Below, one piece after another: positions 1 to 6,141 of a stretch of 11,591 bases of DNA (positions within the stretch are counted from its first letter, which is position 1; the number at the start of each line of letters is the position of its first letter). Below the pieces are notes generated by a model. That model was given only the letters and a program-made list of their open reading frames with translations. It did no database searches and was not told where the DNA came from. This DNA is from CAJQQY01 sp964352225 (lineage in GTDB: Bacteria > Bacteroidota > Bacteroidia > Chitinophagales > Saprospiraceae). Position numbers and translations under genes: made by a program. The stretch covers positions 1 to 11,591 of the forward strand of contig CAYGRM010000213.1 in the NCBI GenBank assembly GCA_964352225.1, read 5' to 3'.

Positions 1-3000
1 TCCTACAATGGTAAATTCATCACAAATTGCGATTGGCGCAATTTGATCTTCTACTTTAATTTCTACTACACAAGTTGACTCGTTTCCACAATCATCTGTT
101 GCAGTCCAAGTTACATTATGAACAGCTACGTCTAATCCTGAAATAGTATAAGCTTGAATCGCATTGTTGAACGTAATTACACCTGTAGGTGAAGTTGGTA
201 CCAATGAAATATCATTAGCCGCTGTTCCACAATCTGATGCTGTTGGGTAGGTTAAAATTACACCACCTTCACAGTTATTTGAGTTAGTAGATATAGTAAT
301 ATCTGCTGGGCAAGTAAGAGCTGGCCCTGCTTCATCTAATACTTTGATGATCTGTAAGTGCTCTAAAGTTTCATTAGTACACCAATCAACAATAATGTAT
401 TTTCTCAACATTTTGTATGATCCATCACAAATATCAATGATTACTGGAGCTCCGTCCAATGCAATTCCAATATTATCACATCCAATATCCGTTAATGGAG
501 CTGGAATGTTAACATTACAATTAAGATCGTAATTCAAAGTAATATCAGCTGGAAGATCATCAACGATGTCATCCAATGTTTGAATTTCTCTTCTATAAGT
601 AGAAGTACAAGAAGTTGCATTTCCACTTGGATCTGTTGCAGTCCATGTCCGTGTAATAATTTCACTAAATCCACTTGCATTACATCCTAACTCTTGAACC
701 ACATCTGTAAAGGTCAATGTTACTGGTCCACATGCATCTGTTGCTAAAACTTGTGGAATTGGTGCTTGGTAAGAAAGTGATCCATTCCATACCCGTGGGT
801 TAAATGCTGGTAATCCAAATAAAGTATTAGCTGAACTTCCTAAATCTAACTGAAGTGTTCCATCTGAAAAACTTTGGTTAGCTCCAGTTCCATTCGTATA
901 GTTTTGACCTGAAGTCAATCCATGTACTGCAATACCCCATTGTCCTGGAGGAAGCATAAAGCTAAATGGTTCAGTTGGCGTCAATACTCCTACTCCTGTA
1001 GGTGCTCCTGCTACTGAACTTGTAGAAGCCACTAATGACCAAGCTGCTGCATTTGTATTTACAGATGCAGAAGGCACAGATGAATTCGTGATATAAATAT
1101 CTATCGCAGAACCACCCGCTGCTACCAGACTTAATGACATTCCATCAATTTCTAATGGGAATGCAGTCAAGTTAGTTGCATCAAAATATACAGCTCCGCC
1201 TGCAGAATTAAGGTTTCCACCAGTTGTAATGGTCTCTACAGTTGCTGTCGTAGTACTTGCTGGAGCAGGTTCTGTTGGAAGCGGCTCATCGCACTCTAAA
1301 TCAAGATTGTAACAAGTAATAGTCGGTGGTAATTTATCTTCTACTAAGATATATCCCCAACATGGATTTCCATTCGGGTTAGTCACCATTACTTCAATCG
1401 TTTGTCCAACATGAGTTGAATTCAAGATAACTGGTTGACCAGTACCTGCAAAAGTCACATCATAATTATCATAACATCCATAGTCATCACCTTCCAAAAT
1501 TTGGTCAGCTCCTACTGTTGCTTCACAATTTTCATCCAAAGAAATATGTACTAAATCGTTACAAGTAATTGCATTTGACTGTACTTGATATTCTACAACT
1601 TCTAAATTTAGAGAACAGTCAGAAGTATTTCCGAATGCATCTGTTGCTTCAAACGTAAATGTATAAGTTCCAATATCAAAACAATCTCCTGATGAGAATG
1701 GATTATTGTCTGTTTGGACAACTACAATTTCAGATATTTCTTCATAAATCAAAGAACCATTCCATGTTCTAGGATTGAAGACAGCTCCAGCGAATGGGTT
1801 ACCTGCATTTACTCCTCTACCAGCACCTGCATTAATTTCTAATACACCATCATTATAAGTATTAGCTCCATTGGTATAATCAATATCACTAGAATTATCA
1901 CTAACAAATACCCCTTTAGTTTCACCTGGTGCAAGAGTAAAAGTACTTCCAACATCAAATGGCGTAGGTGTTCCTCCCCCTAAAGAAGTTACATTATTTG
2001 CTGTTCCTACTAATGTCCATGCTGCGGCATTTGTTTCATTCCCTACATAAGTAGAAGCAGTAGTTGTATAATATACTGAAATATCAGTAGTTGCTCCTCC
2101 AGTAATATTCGTTTCGTAAGAAAGAATATTTACAGGGAAAGCACTCAAATTGGTTACATCAAACATATTACCTGACGCTCCATTATTATTAGCGAATGTT
2201 GTAGATATTGTTGCAGGTGTTCCTGCTCCTCCACAATTATCATCTGCAGTTACGCCAAAATATACATTTGCACAACATGCACCTGGATCAAGATGAACTG
2301 TAATGTCATCACATCCAGAAAAAACAGGAGCTTCCGTATCATTAACAGTTACATCTGTAGAACAAGAAATCACATTACCAAAATCATCTGTAGTTGAAAA
2401 AGTAACTGTTGTTGTTCCTACTGGATAAACACCACTTGCATCAGCACCACCTCCGTTGAAATCATTTGTTACTGGATTATTGCATACTGCAGATGCTGTA
2501 GCATTTACATTTGCAAAAGCACCACAAATTCCTGGAGAATTATCTAACGTTTGAGGAGCTGGACAAGTCAATTCACATACTTGTGCACAAGCAAATAATT
2601 GAAAATGGTCAATAGAAATATCAGATTCAAAAGTACTAACTGCTCCATTTCCTTCTGTCATACAAATCTGAACTGTTGGAGATGTTCCTGCTAATGCAGA
2701 AACATCAATTCCTGCTTGCAACCAAGGCTGACAGTTAGCAGTTTGTTGTTGACCTGTTGCTGAGAATTCATTTGTTCCATTTACATTTACACTAAGCGTT
2801 CCAATGTTGTCTCCAAACATATGGTACCAAAATGAAAAGAAAAATGGTGTATTTGTATTTGGTGGATTAGCTGCTGGAATTGGAATAATAGCAGTCATAC
2901 AATGTGTTTCATTAATCAAAGTAGAACTACCTTCCAAGAAAATAAACTCACCATCATTAGCACCACCAATACAACCCGGAGTTGTTTCTGGTCCAGTACC

Positions 3001-3309
3001 TGCGGAAGGAGTATCTCCTGCTGTACTTACTGTTAAGTCATTTGCCCCTGCTGTTCCTGGGCCAGGAGGAGTATCTTCTGTAAATATTCCAAAGCCACCA
3101 TCAAAAGTTTCTGTAAAAATAGCCGTTAAAGAGCCATCTCCAGGTGCACAAGTCATCGCTGCTGGTGCATTAGGAAACCCTGGTGTGGGTGTACATCCGT
3201 TAGGCGCAACACAGGTTTGCCCGTTTGCGCTTTGTTGTCCAAAAGATAAAACCAACAGTAGCATGAAGGTCGCTTTTAGACAAATATTAATTATGTAATT
3301 TTTTTTCAT
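1..3309 (-). CDS. Giant secreted HYR-repeat adhesin-like protein, 5' part only (1103 codons, runs off the window)
   Basis: The frame is open from an ATG at 3309 to base 1 with no stop, so this is the N-terminal part of a longer protein. Residues 1-31 form a signal peptide (MKKNY start, hydrophobic core, ends near NGQ). Residues ~50-240 resemble a MAM-type domain: TPSAGTGPE-like opening, an FFFSFWYHMFGDNIGTLSV segment, and a closing SDISIDHFQLFAC. Residues ~244-323 form an HYR domain ending in a typical GTTTVTFSTTDDFGN segment. Later HYR-like units span ~324-573, ~659-907 and ~993-1087, and other Cys-rich beta units lie at ~574-658 and ~908-992. Two related ~155-residue modules (~367-523 and ~687-848) interrupt HYR-like units. 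HYR domains are immunoglobulin-like folds common in bacterial surface adhesins; an adhesin or matrix role is inferred. A C-terminal T9SS or gliding-type anchor would be expected beyond base 1 but cannot be seen. The opposite-strand open frames here are shadows. Confidence 0.93.
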   Translation of the reverse strand, partial: MKKNYIINICLKATFMLLLVLSFGQQSANGQTCVAPNGCTPTPGFPNAPAAMTCAPGDGSLTAIFTETFDGGFGIFTEDTPPGPGTAGANDLTVSTAGDTPSAGTGPETTPGCIGGANDGEFIFLEGSSTLINETHCMTAIIPIPAANPPNTNTPFFFSFWYHMFGDNIGTLSVNVNGTNEFSATGQQQTANCQPWLQAGIDVSALAGTSPTVQICMTEGNGAVSTFESDISIDHFQLFACAQVCELTCPAPQTLDNSPGICGAFANVNATASAVCNNPVTNDFNGGGADASGVYPVGTTTVTFSTTDDFGNVISCSTDVTVNDTEAPVFSGCDDITVHLDPGACCANVYFGVTADDNCGGAGTPATISTTFANNNGASGNMFDVTNLSAFPVNILSYETNITGGATTDISVYYTTTASTYVGNETNAAAWTLVGTANNVTSLGGGTPTPFDVGSTFTLAPGETKGVFVSDNSSDIDYTNGANTYNDGVLEINAGAGRGVNAGNPFAGAVFNPRTWNGSLIYEEISEIVVVQTDNNPFSSGDCFDIGTYTFTFEATDAFGNTSDCSLNLEVVEYQVQSNAITCNDLVHISLDENCEATVGADQILEGDDYGCYDNYDVTFAGTGQPVILNSTHVGQTIEVMVTNPNGNPCWGYILVEDKLPPTITCYNLDLECDEPLPTEPAPASTTTATVETITTGGNLNSAGGAVYFDATNLTAFPLEIDGMSLSLVAAGGSAIDIYITNSSVPSASVNTNAAAWSLVASTSSVAGAPTGVGVLTPTEPFSFMLPPGQWGIAVHGLTSGQNYTNGTGANQSFSDGTLQLDLGSSANTLFGLPAFNPRVWNGSLSYQAPIPQVLATDACGPVTLTFTDVVQELGCNASGFSEIITRTWTATDPSGNATSCTSTYRREIQTLDDIVDDLPADITLNYDLNCNVNIPAPLTDIGCDNIGIALDGAPVIIDICDGSYKMLRKYIIVDWCTNETLEHLQIIKVLDEAGPALTCPADITISTNSNNCEGGVILTYPTASDCGTAANDISLVPTSPTGVITFNNAIQAYTISGLDVAVHNVTWTATDDCGNESTCVVEIKVEDQIAPIAICDEFTIVG
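766..1250 (-). repeat. Second copy of inserted ~155-residue protein module (coding repeat)
   Basis: Encodes about residues 687-848 of the giant protein. It shares with the copy at 1741-2209 the ordered motifs DATNLTAFP, TNAAAWSLV, a Pro-Gly strand (LPPGQWGIAV), NYTNG, SDGTLQL and FNPRVWNGSLSY. The copies are diverged in sequence, so this is an old domain duplication and not a recent DNA repeat. Confidence 0.8.
1741..2209 (-). repeat. First copy of inserted ~155-residue protein module (coding repeat)
   Basis: Encodes about residues 367-523. Motifs in the same order as the other copy: DVTNLSAFP, TNAAAWTLV, LAPGETKGVFV, DYTNG, NDGVLEI and FNPRTWNGSLIY. It is flanked by the first half (ending VTADDNCGGAG) and the second half (from EISEIVVVQ to TFEATDAFGN) of one HYR-like domain. 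The module therefore appears to be inserted in a loop of the HYR fold. Confidence 0.8.
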
Positions 3310-3358
3310 GAGAATCAAATCATTTTTGTTAAAAAAATTGTGATCATTTAAATAGAAT

Positions 3359-3733
3359 TTATTGACTTAATAAAGTCACGATTTCCTGTAGATAAGGGTC
3401 GAATGTTTCGCCGCTATCATCTTTAATATCATTGGCTTCCTCTTTTCCTTCAAGAATTGAAGTAGGAATAGTATTACCAACATAAATTCCTTCATACACA
3501 GCAGTATAAAAGCTAAGTTTTCTTACCAAATAGGCATACTGAGGATGAGACTCTTGTTGCTGATTGTAAATTGCGTTGCCATCAATGCTTTCAATTTCAG
3601 TCGTCAACAAAGTCATAGCTTCTGTTGGATTGACATATTGCACACCAAATATTTGATCTTGTGCGCTAGCATTTTGAACACCCGCAAAAAGAAAAGCAAA
3701 GAATAACATCGTTGTTAAAAATTTCTTTTTCAT
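3359..3733 (-). CDS. Small secreted protein of unknown function (124 aa)
   Basis: I do not recognise a family. Residues 1-24 are a clear signal peptide (MKKK, then a Phe/Leu-rich core, cleavage expected after NASA). The mature ~100 residues contain no cysteine, are rich in acidic residues and Gln, and have Tyr-rich stretches (QYAYL, FYTAVYEGIYVG). The helical look of residues 35-75 is only a reading by eye. The stop lies 49 bp before the start of the giant HYR gene on the same strand, so the two may be cotranscribed. Both start regions share the 12 bases tctcatgaaaaa. The protein could be a periplasmic or surface partner of the giant protein, but only the gene order suggests this. The ATG at 3733 is chosen because it gives an intact signal peptide. 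Confidence 0.8.
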   Translation of the reverse strand: MKKKFLTTMLFFAFLFAGVQNASAQDQIFGVQYVNPTEAMTLLTTEIESIDGNAIYNQQQESHPQYAYLVRKLSFYTAVYEGIYVGNTIPTSILEGKEEANDIKDDSGETFDPYLQEIVTLLSQ

Positions 3734-3790
3734 GAGATATCATGTTTTTTAAGTGAGAAAATATTAATAATAAGATATAGATAATTAAAG

Positions 3791-3948
3791 CCACCTACGG
3801 CGCATGTAGCTCCGAAGTGGTTCAGAATATTTCGAATGGAATGGTGTATTAAGTTTTTTTTAGATAAGCTTCCAATTCATTTTCACTTGCCAATCACAGA
3901 CATAGCCTAACTAAATCTAAGCAGCCTTAAACCACTCGGATTTTTTTT
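3791..3948 (+). ncRNA. Candidate structured RNA or leader element, unassigned
   Basis: Starts with CCAC-CTAC (3791-3798), whose complements GTAG (3806-3809) and GTGG (3817-3820) follow, separated by a 7-base bulge. Then ccgaagtggtt (3812-3822) is matched by aaccactcgg (3930-3939) with one bulged A, directly followed by eight T (3941-3948), like a plus-strand intrinsic terminator closing a long loop. A competing 11-bp pairing joins tattaagtttt (3847-3857) to aaaacttaata (3949-3959). No known RNA family is recognised. On the minus strand the same DNA would be the leader of the small secreted gene. Confidence 0.25.
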
Positions 3949-4270
3949 AAAACTTAATATTTCGGTATGGGAAAAATGTTTTAAGAGAAATGAGTCAAAT
4001 ATAAAATGCTCGAAATTTCTCTCTGAAAAACGGTTGAGGGGGATGAATGAATGTCCTTTTTTTAGGAACAAGTCATACAGTTACAAACTTAAGGAAAAAA
4101 TCTTATTATAAAGTAACTTTATCGAGGTATATTTCATATTAATGCCTTAAATATACTTCTGGAAAAAACTCCACTAAAAGGTCTATTTAAAATTCAAGTA
4201 AGGTAAGTGATAGTATGGTGGAGGCCGTTCTGGTTTTTCATTTAAGTATTCTAATGCTTCGGATACTTGT

Positions 4271-4370
4271 TGATGGCAAGTGCGAGGTTTCCCTAAAGCG
4301 GTTTTTTTTTTATCCAGCTTTACGAAACCTCGCTTTACTCTGATGCCAACTCGCAGGTTTCGCAAAGCTT
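4271..4370. repeat. Three-arm intergenic repeat cluster (direct and inverted copies)
   Basis: Arm A (4282-4301, gcgaggtttccctaaagcgg) is the imperfect inverse of arm B (4314-4333, ccagctttacgaaacctcgc), with a T-run between them. Arm B is also the inverse of arm C: 4317-4331 matches 4355-4369 at 14 of 15 positions. A and C, with flanking tgatg.caa, form direct copies (4271-4300 and 4341-4370). A-B and B-C hairpins exclude each other. It looks like a dispersed intergenic palindromic repeat. It is not coding; the frame across it lacks an ATG. Confidence 0.6.
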
Positions 4371-4475
4371 AGTTTTCCTAAAAATAATGACTTTCAAAAA
4401 AGTGTACGGTTTCTTTTTTCCAACTACATAGAAGGGAAATCAAAATAATTAAATGAATGGGAAAAAGGCAAATAA

Positions 4476-4509
4476 AAATGGCTACATCTCCGAAGGGATG
4501 TAGCCATTT
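4476..4509 (-). terminator. Intrinsic terminator of the small peptide gene
   Basis: A perfect 12-bp stem, aaatggctacat (4476-4487) with atgtagccattt (4498-4509), is extended by three more pairs around a CGAA tetraloop. Read on the minus strand it is followed by a T-rich stretch (atttttatttgcctttttcc). It begins 28 bases after the stop codon at 4538, as expected for the end of that short transcript. The plus-strand side lacks a T-run, so the direction is minus. Confidence 0.8.
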
Positions 4510-4537
4510 GCATTAACGGTTATTAATAGTCTGTATT

Positions 4538-4681
4538 TTATTGAGGGATTATATCGCCACAGCCACTTGAGCTGCTTTTCTTTTTCTTACCACCCCAAAT
4601 CTTTTTCATGTTAATGCCAGGCAAGTGACTTAAATCATCAAGTCTCTTTTTTTTCTTTTTGTTGAATGTAAAAATGCCCAT
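4538..4681 (-). CDS. 47-residue peptide with a double-glycine-type leader; candidate natural-product precursor
   Basis: ATG at 4681, TAA at 4540-4538. Residues 1-31 look like a leader: MGIFTFN, five Lys and Arg (8-13), then LDDLSHLPGINMKKIWGG. Counting back from Gly31 as -1, hydrophobic residues fall at -4 (Ile28), -7 (Met25), -12 (Leu20) and -15 (Leu17). These are the positions known to be recognised by the C39 peptidase domains of bacteriocin ABC exporters. The predicted core is KKKKSSSSGCGDIIPQ (residues 32-47), with one Cys. The pattern (Met at -7, Ile/Leu at -4, Gly-Gly, Cys later) recalls the GG-type natural product precursors of Bacteroidota; this is from memory. A strong terminator follows, supporting a real monocistronic gene. 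No transporter or maturase is in the window. It could alternatively be a small basic protein that is never processed. Confidence 0.6.
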   Translation of the reverse strand: MGIFTFNKKKKKRLDDLSHLPGINMKKIWGGKKKKSSSSGCGDIIPQ

Positions 4682-4815
4682 AGTGTTTGAATTTTAGGTT
4701 TAAAATACCTTCGACTTAACGAATAATTTTAGTGAATTTAGCAAATAAATTTAAAACGCCCAAATCATATCAGTTACATAAGTGCGTGTGTTTCAGTACT
4801 TTATGCAAGAAAAGC

Positions 4816-4863
4816 ATCAATTATTAAAACTCTTAATACATTAAAGCCTAACAATCAATTATT
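4816..4863. repeat. Pair of 10-bp direct repeats upstream of the peptide gene
   Basis: The sequence atcaattatt occurs at 4816-4825 and 4854-4863, a period of 38 bp, in the gap between the response regulator and the peptide gene. It could be a regulator site for the peptide gene. In such AT-rich DNA, chance is also possible. Confidence 0.35.
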
Positions 4864-4922
4864 TGCAAGTACAAATACAAATTGGAATTATTCCAAAAAA
4901 AAGTTATTTTGGGTTATTAAAA

Positions 4923-5687
4923 TTATATTCCTTCCTGTAATCGTCTCATTTGCTCCATAAATGCAGGACGACGACGACGAGATACTTCAATTTTCTTTCC
5001 ATCATCCATCACCAAATAACCTCCATCACCTTTTACGAACTTTTTCATATAATTTAGATTGATGAGGTGACTCTTGTGGACGCGATAAAAATTTACAGAT
5101 CCCAACATATCTTCATATGCTTTTATCGTTCGGGAGGCAGTAATTTTATCACCATTGGATAAATGGATATGTGTATAATTATCTTCCGCTTCACATCGGA
5201 TAATATCTTGAATGTTAATAAAATAAATACCATCTAAGGCAGAGATACTCATCTTTTTGAATGGATTAGGTTTGTTAAAATAGTGTTGATTAAACACTTC
5301 CAACTTCTCATCCATATGATGCGTTTTTCCAGCATCGATTCTACTGACAGCTTCTTTTAATTCATCTGGATCAATTGGCTTTACAATGTATCCTATTGAA
5401 CTATACTGGCACGCTCTGATAGCAAATTTTTCAAAAGCTGTAACAAATATTATCTCAAATGGAATCTTATCTAAATCATTTAATAATTGAAAAACCAATC
5501 CATCTGGTAGATTTATATCTAAAAAAGCTACATCTGGACTAGCACTTAACTTCTTCAACAATTCCTTCCCTTCAGCTACACTTCCAGCCTCACCAATGAT
5601 AGAAATATCTGAACAATGTTCAGCAAGTATATTTTTAAGGTTATTTAACCCCTGCTTTTCATCTTCAATTATGATTGCTTTGGTCAT
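4923..5687 (-). CDS. LytTR-family two-component response regulator (254 aa)
   Basis: Cytoplasmic DNA-binding regulator. Receiver domain at residues ~1-118: acidic pair Glu8/Asp9, phospho-acceptor Asp57 (in AFLDINLPDG), Thr83 (FVTAF) and Lys103 (IVKPID). LytTR DNA-binding domain at ~144-248: EAEDNYTHIHLSNGD, SRTIKAYEDML, FYRVHKSHLINLNYMKKF and a final basic VSRRRRPAF. Length is normal for the family, and all catalytic receiver residues are present. No histidine kinase is adjacent; partners in Bacteroidota are usually LytS/YehU-type membrane kinases. The ATG at 5687 gives the complete receiver domain. Two 9-bp direct repeats in the leader (5804-5833) suggest autoregulation. The peptide gene 4538-4681 lies 241 bp downstream on the same strand. 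Confidence 0.95.
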   Translation of the reverse strand: MTKAIIIEDEKQGLNNLKNILAEHCSDISIIGEAGSVAEGKELLKKLSASPDVAFLDINLPDGLVFQLLNDLDKIPFEIIFVTAFEKFAIRACQYSSIGYIVKPIDPDELKEAVSRIDAGKTHHMDEKLEVFNQHYFNKPNPFKKMSISALDGIYFINIQDIIRCEAEDNYTHIHLSNGDKITASRTIKAYEDMLGSVNFYRVHKSHLINLNYMKKFVKGDGGYLVMDDGKKIEVSRRRRPAFMEQMRRLQEGI

Positions 5688-5803
5688 TTTTCTCTGTATA
5701 TTATTGACGCTATTTTTATTGAAAACCCAAAAAAATTAATATTATTAGGGCATATGAAGCGCGCAGAAATATCTTTCATTTTTTTCAAGAGGTTGATTAG
5801 GGG

Positions 5804-5833
5804 AAGAATATGGTATAAAAATTCAAGAATATG
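5804..5833 (-). promoter_or_regulatory. Candidate LytTR binding site: two 9-bp direct repeats, 12-bp spacer
   Basis: aagaatatg at 5804-5812 and again at 5825-5833 (CATATTCTT on the coding strand), gap of exactly 12 bp, period 21 bp (two helical turns). Characterised LytTR regulators such as AgrA and ComE bind pairs of ~9-bp direct repeats 12-13 bp apart. The site lies 117-146 bp upstream of the LytTR gene. That this protein binds it is inferred. Confidence 0.45.
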
Positions 5834-5849
5834 TCTGTTTGTCTTGAGG

Positions 5850-5879
5850 CAAAGGTATAAAATTTTGTCTGAAAGTAAA
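5850..5879 (-). promoter_or_regulatory. Candidate Bacteroidota promoter of the response regulator
   Basis: Minus strand TACCTTTG (5850-5857) matches the TAnnTTTG -7 consensus exactly. TTTA (5876-5879) lies 18 bases upstream against consensus TTTG. Start of transcription would be near 5843, leaving a leader of ~155 bases that contains the 9-bp repeats. Confidence 0.4.
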
Positions 5880-6026
5880 TGCAAAAACATTTACATTTCC
5901 TAAAACTTATGATAAAAAAACACAATGTATTGATTTTGAGAAAAATGCATACAAATAATTTTTTTTTACGTTAAAATGATAAGTATATTCAGAATTTATA
6001 TTTTAAAAAAATCAACTAAAAATGAG

Positions 6027-6057
6027 TTTGAATAAGATGCACTTCCATTTATTTTTT
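6027..6057 (+). promoter_or_regulatory. Candidate Bacteroidota promoter of the potassium channel
   Basis: TTTG at 6027-6030, then exactly 19 bases, then TATTTTTT at 6050-6057 (7 of 8 to TAnnTTTG). The resulting leader to the ATG at 6142 would be about 80 bases. Confidence 0.35.
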
Positions 6058-6141
6058 TAAATTCATGCAGTTTAGTGAACAAAGATCCTACATTTAACAG
6101 TATAAGTGAGAAGACATTTTTAAATACATTCGAAATTACCT

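Larger units (their letters stand above)
3734..4475. other. Long non-coding region with several repeats
   Basis: About 740 bases without a convincing gene. It is AT-rich and contains a candidate structured RNA (3791-3948), a multi-arm repeat cluster (4271-4370) and a run of T (4302-4310). The minus frame 4183-4365 starts only at TTG and is made largely of the repeat cluster. Plus-strand ATGs near 4043-4051 give peptides of at most 31 codons. The part nearest 3733 must hold the promoter of the small secreted protein, but I found no clear TAnnTTTG box there. Confidence 0.6.
5688..6141. other. Divergent promoter region between the response regulator and the potassium channel
   Basis: A 454-bp AT-rich gap between divergent genes. 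It holds a candidate promoter for each gene and the 9-12-9 direct repeat. The minus frame 5684-5890 overlaps the regulator start by 4 bases, has a low-complexity Ile/Leu/Lys-rich translation and is not accepted as a gene. Nothing else recognisable. Confidence 0.6.

Noticed and set aside
344..532. 62-codon plus-strand open frame
   Set aside because: Antisense shadow inside the HYR gene, with no recognisable features.
2804..3298. 164-codon plus-strand open frame
   Set aside because: It lies fully antisense to the start of the giant HYR gene, whose signal peptide and MAM-like domain are clear. Its Pro/Val/Gly-rich translation reflects the opposite frame's codon use.
4043..4142. Small plus-strand frames (22 and 31 codons) after a gaggggg sequence
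   Set aside because: The purine run looks like a ribosome site, but Bacteroidota rely little on such sites. The overlapping frames are short, there is no terminator and the translations look random.
4183..4365. 60-codon minus-strand open frame
   Set aside because: It starts at TTG, its sequence is formed mostly by the inverted/direct repeat cluster, and the translation resembles no family.
4271..4370. CRISPR-like array
   Set aside because: The copies are only three, alternate in orientation and have no regular spacers; there are no cas genes.
4882..4896. Short hairpin ttggaa-tta-ttccaa as a terminator of the LytTR gene
   Set aside because: Only 6 AT-rich pairs, and on the minus strand the T-run lies before the stem, not after it.
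5684..5890. 68-codon minus-strand frame overlapping the LytTR start by 4 bases
   Set aside because: Low-complexity Ile/Leu/Lys translation typical of AT-rich intergenic DNA. It spans the candidate promoter and the 9-bp repeats.
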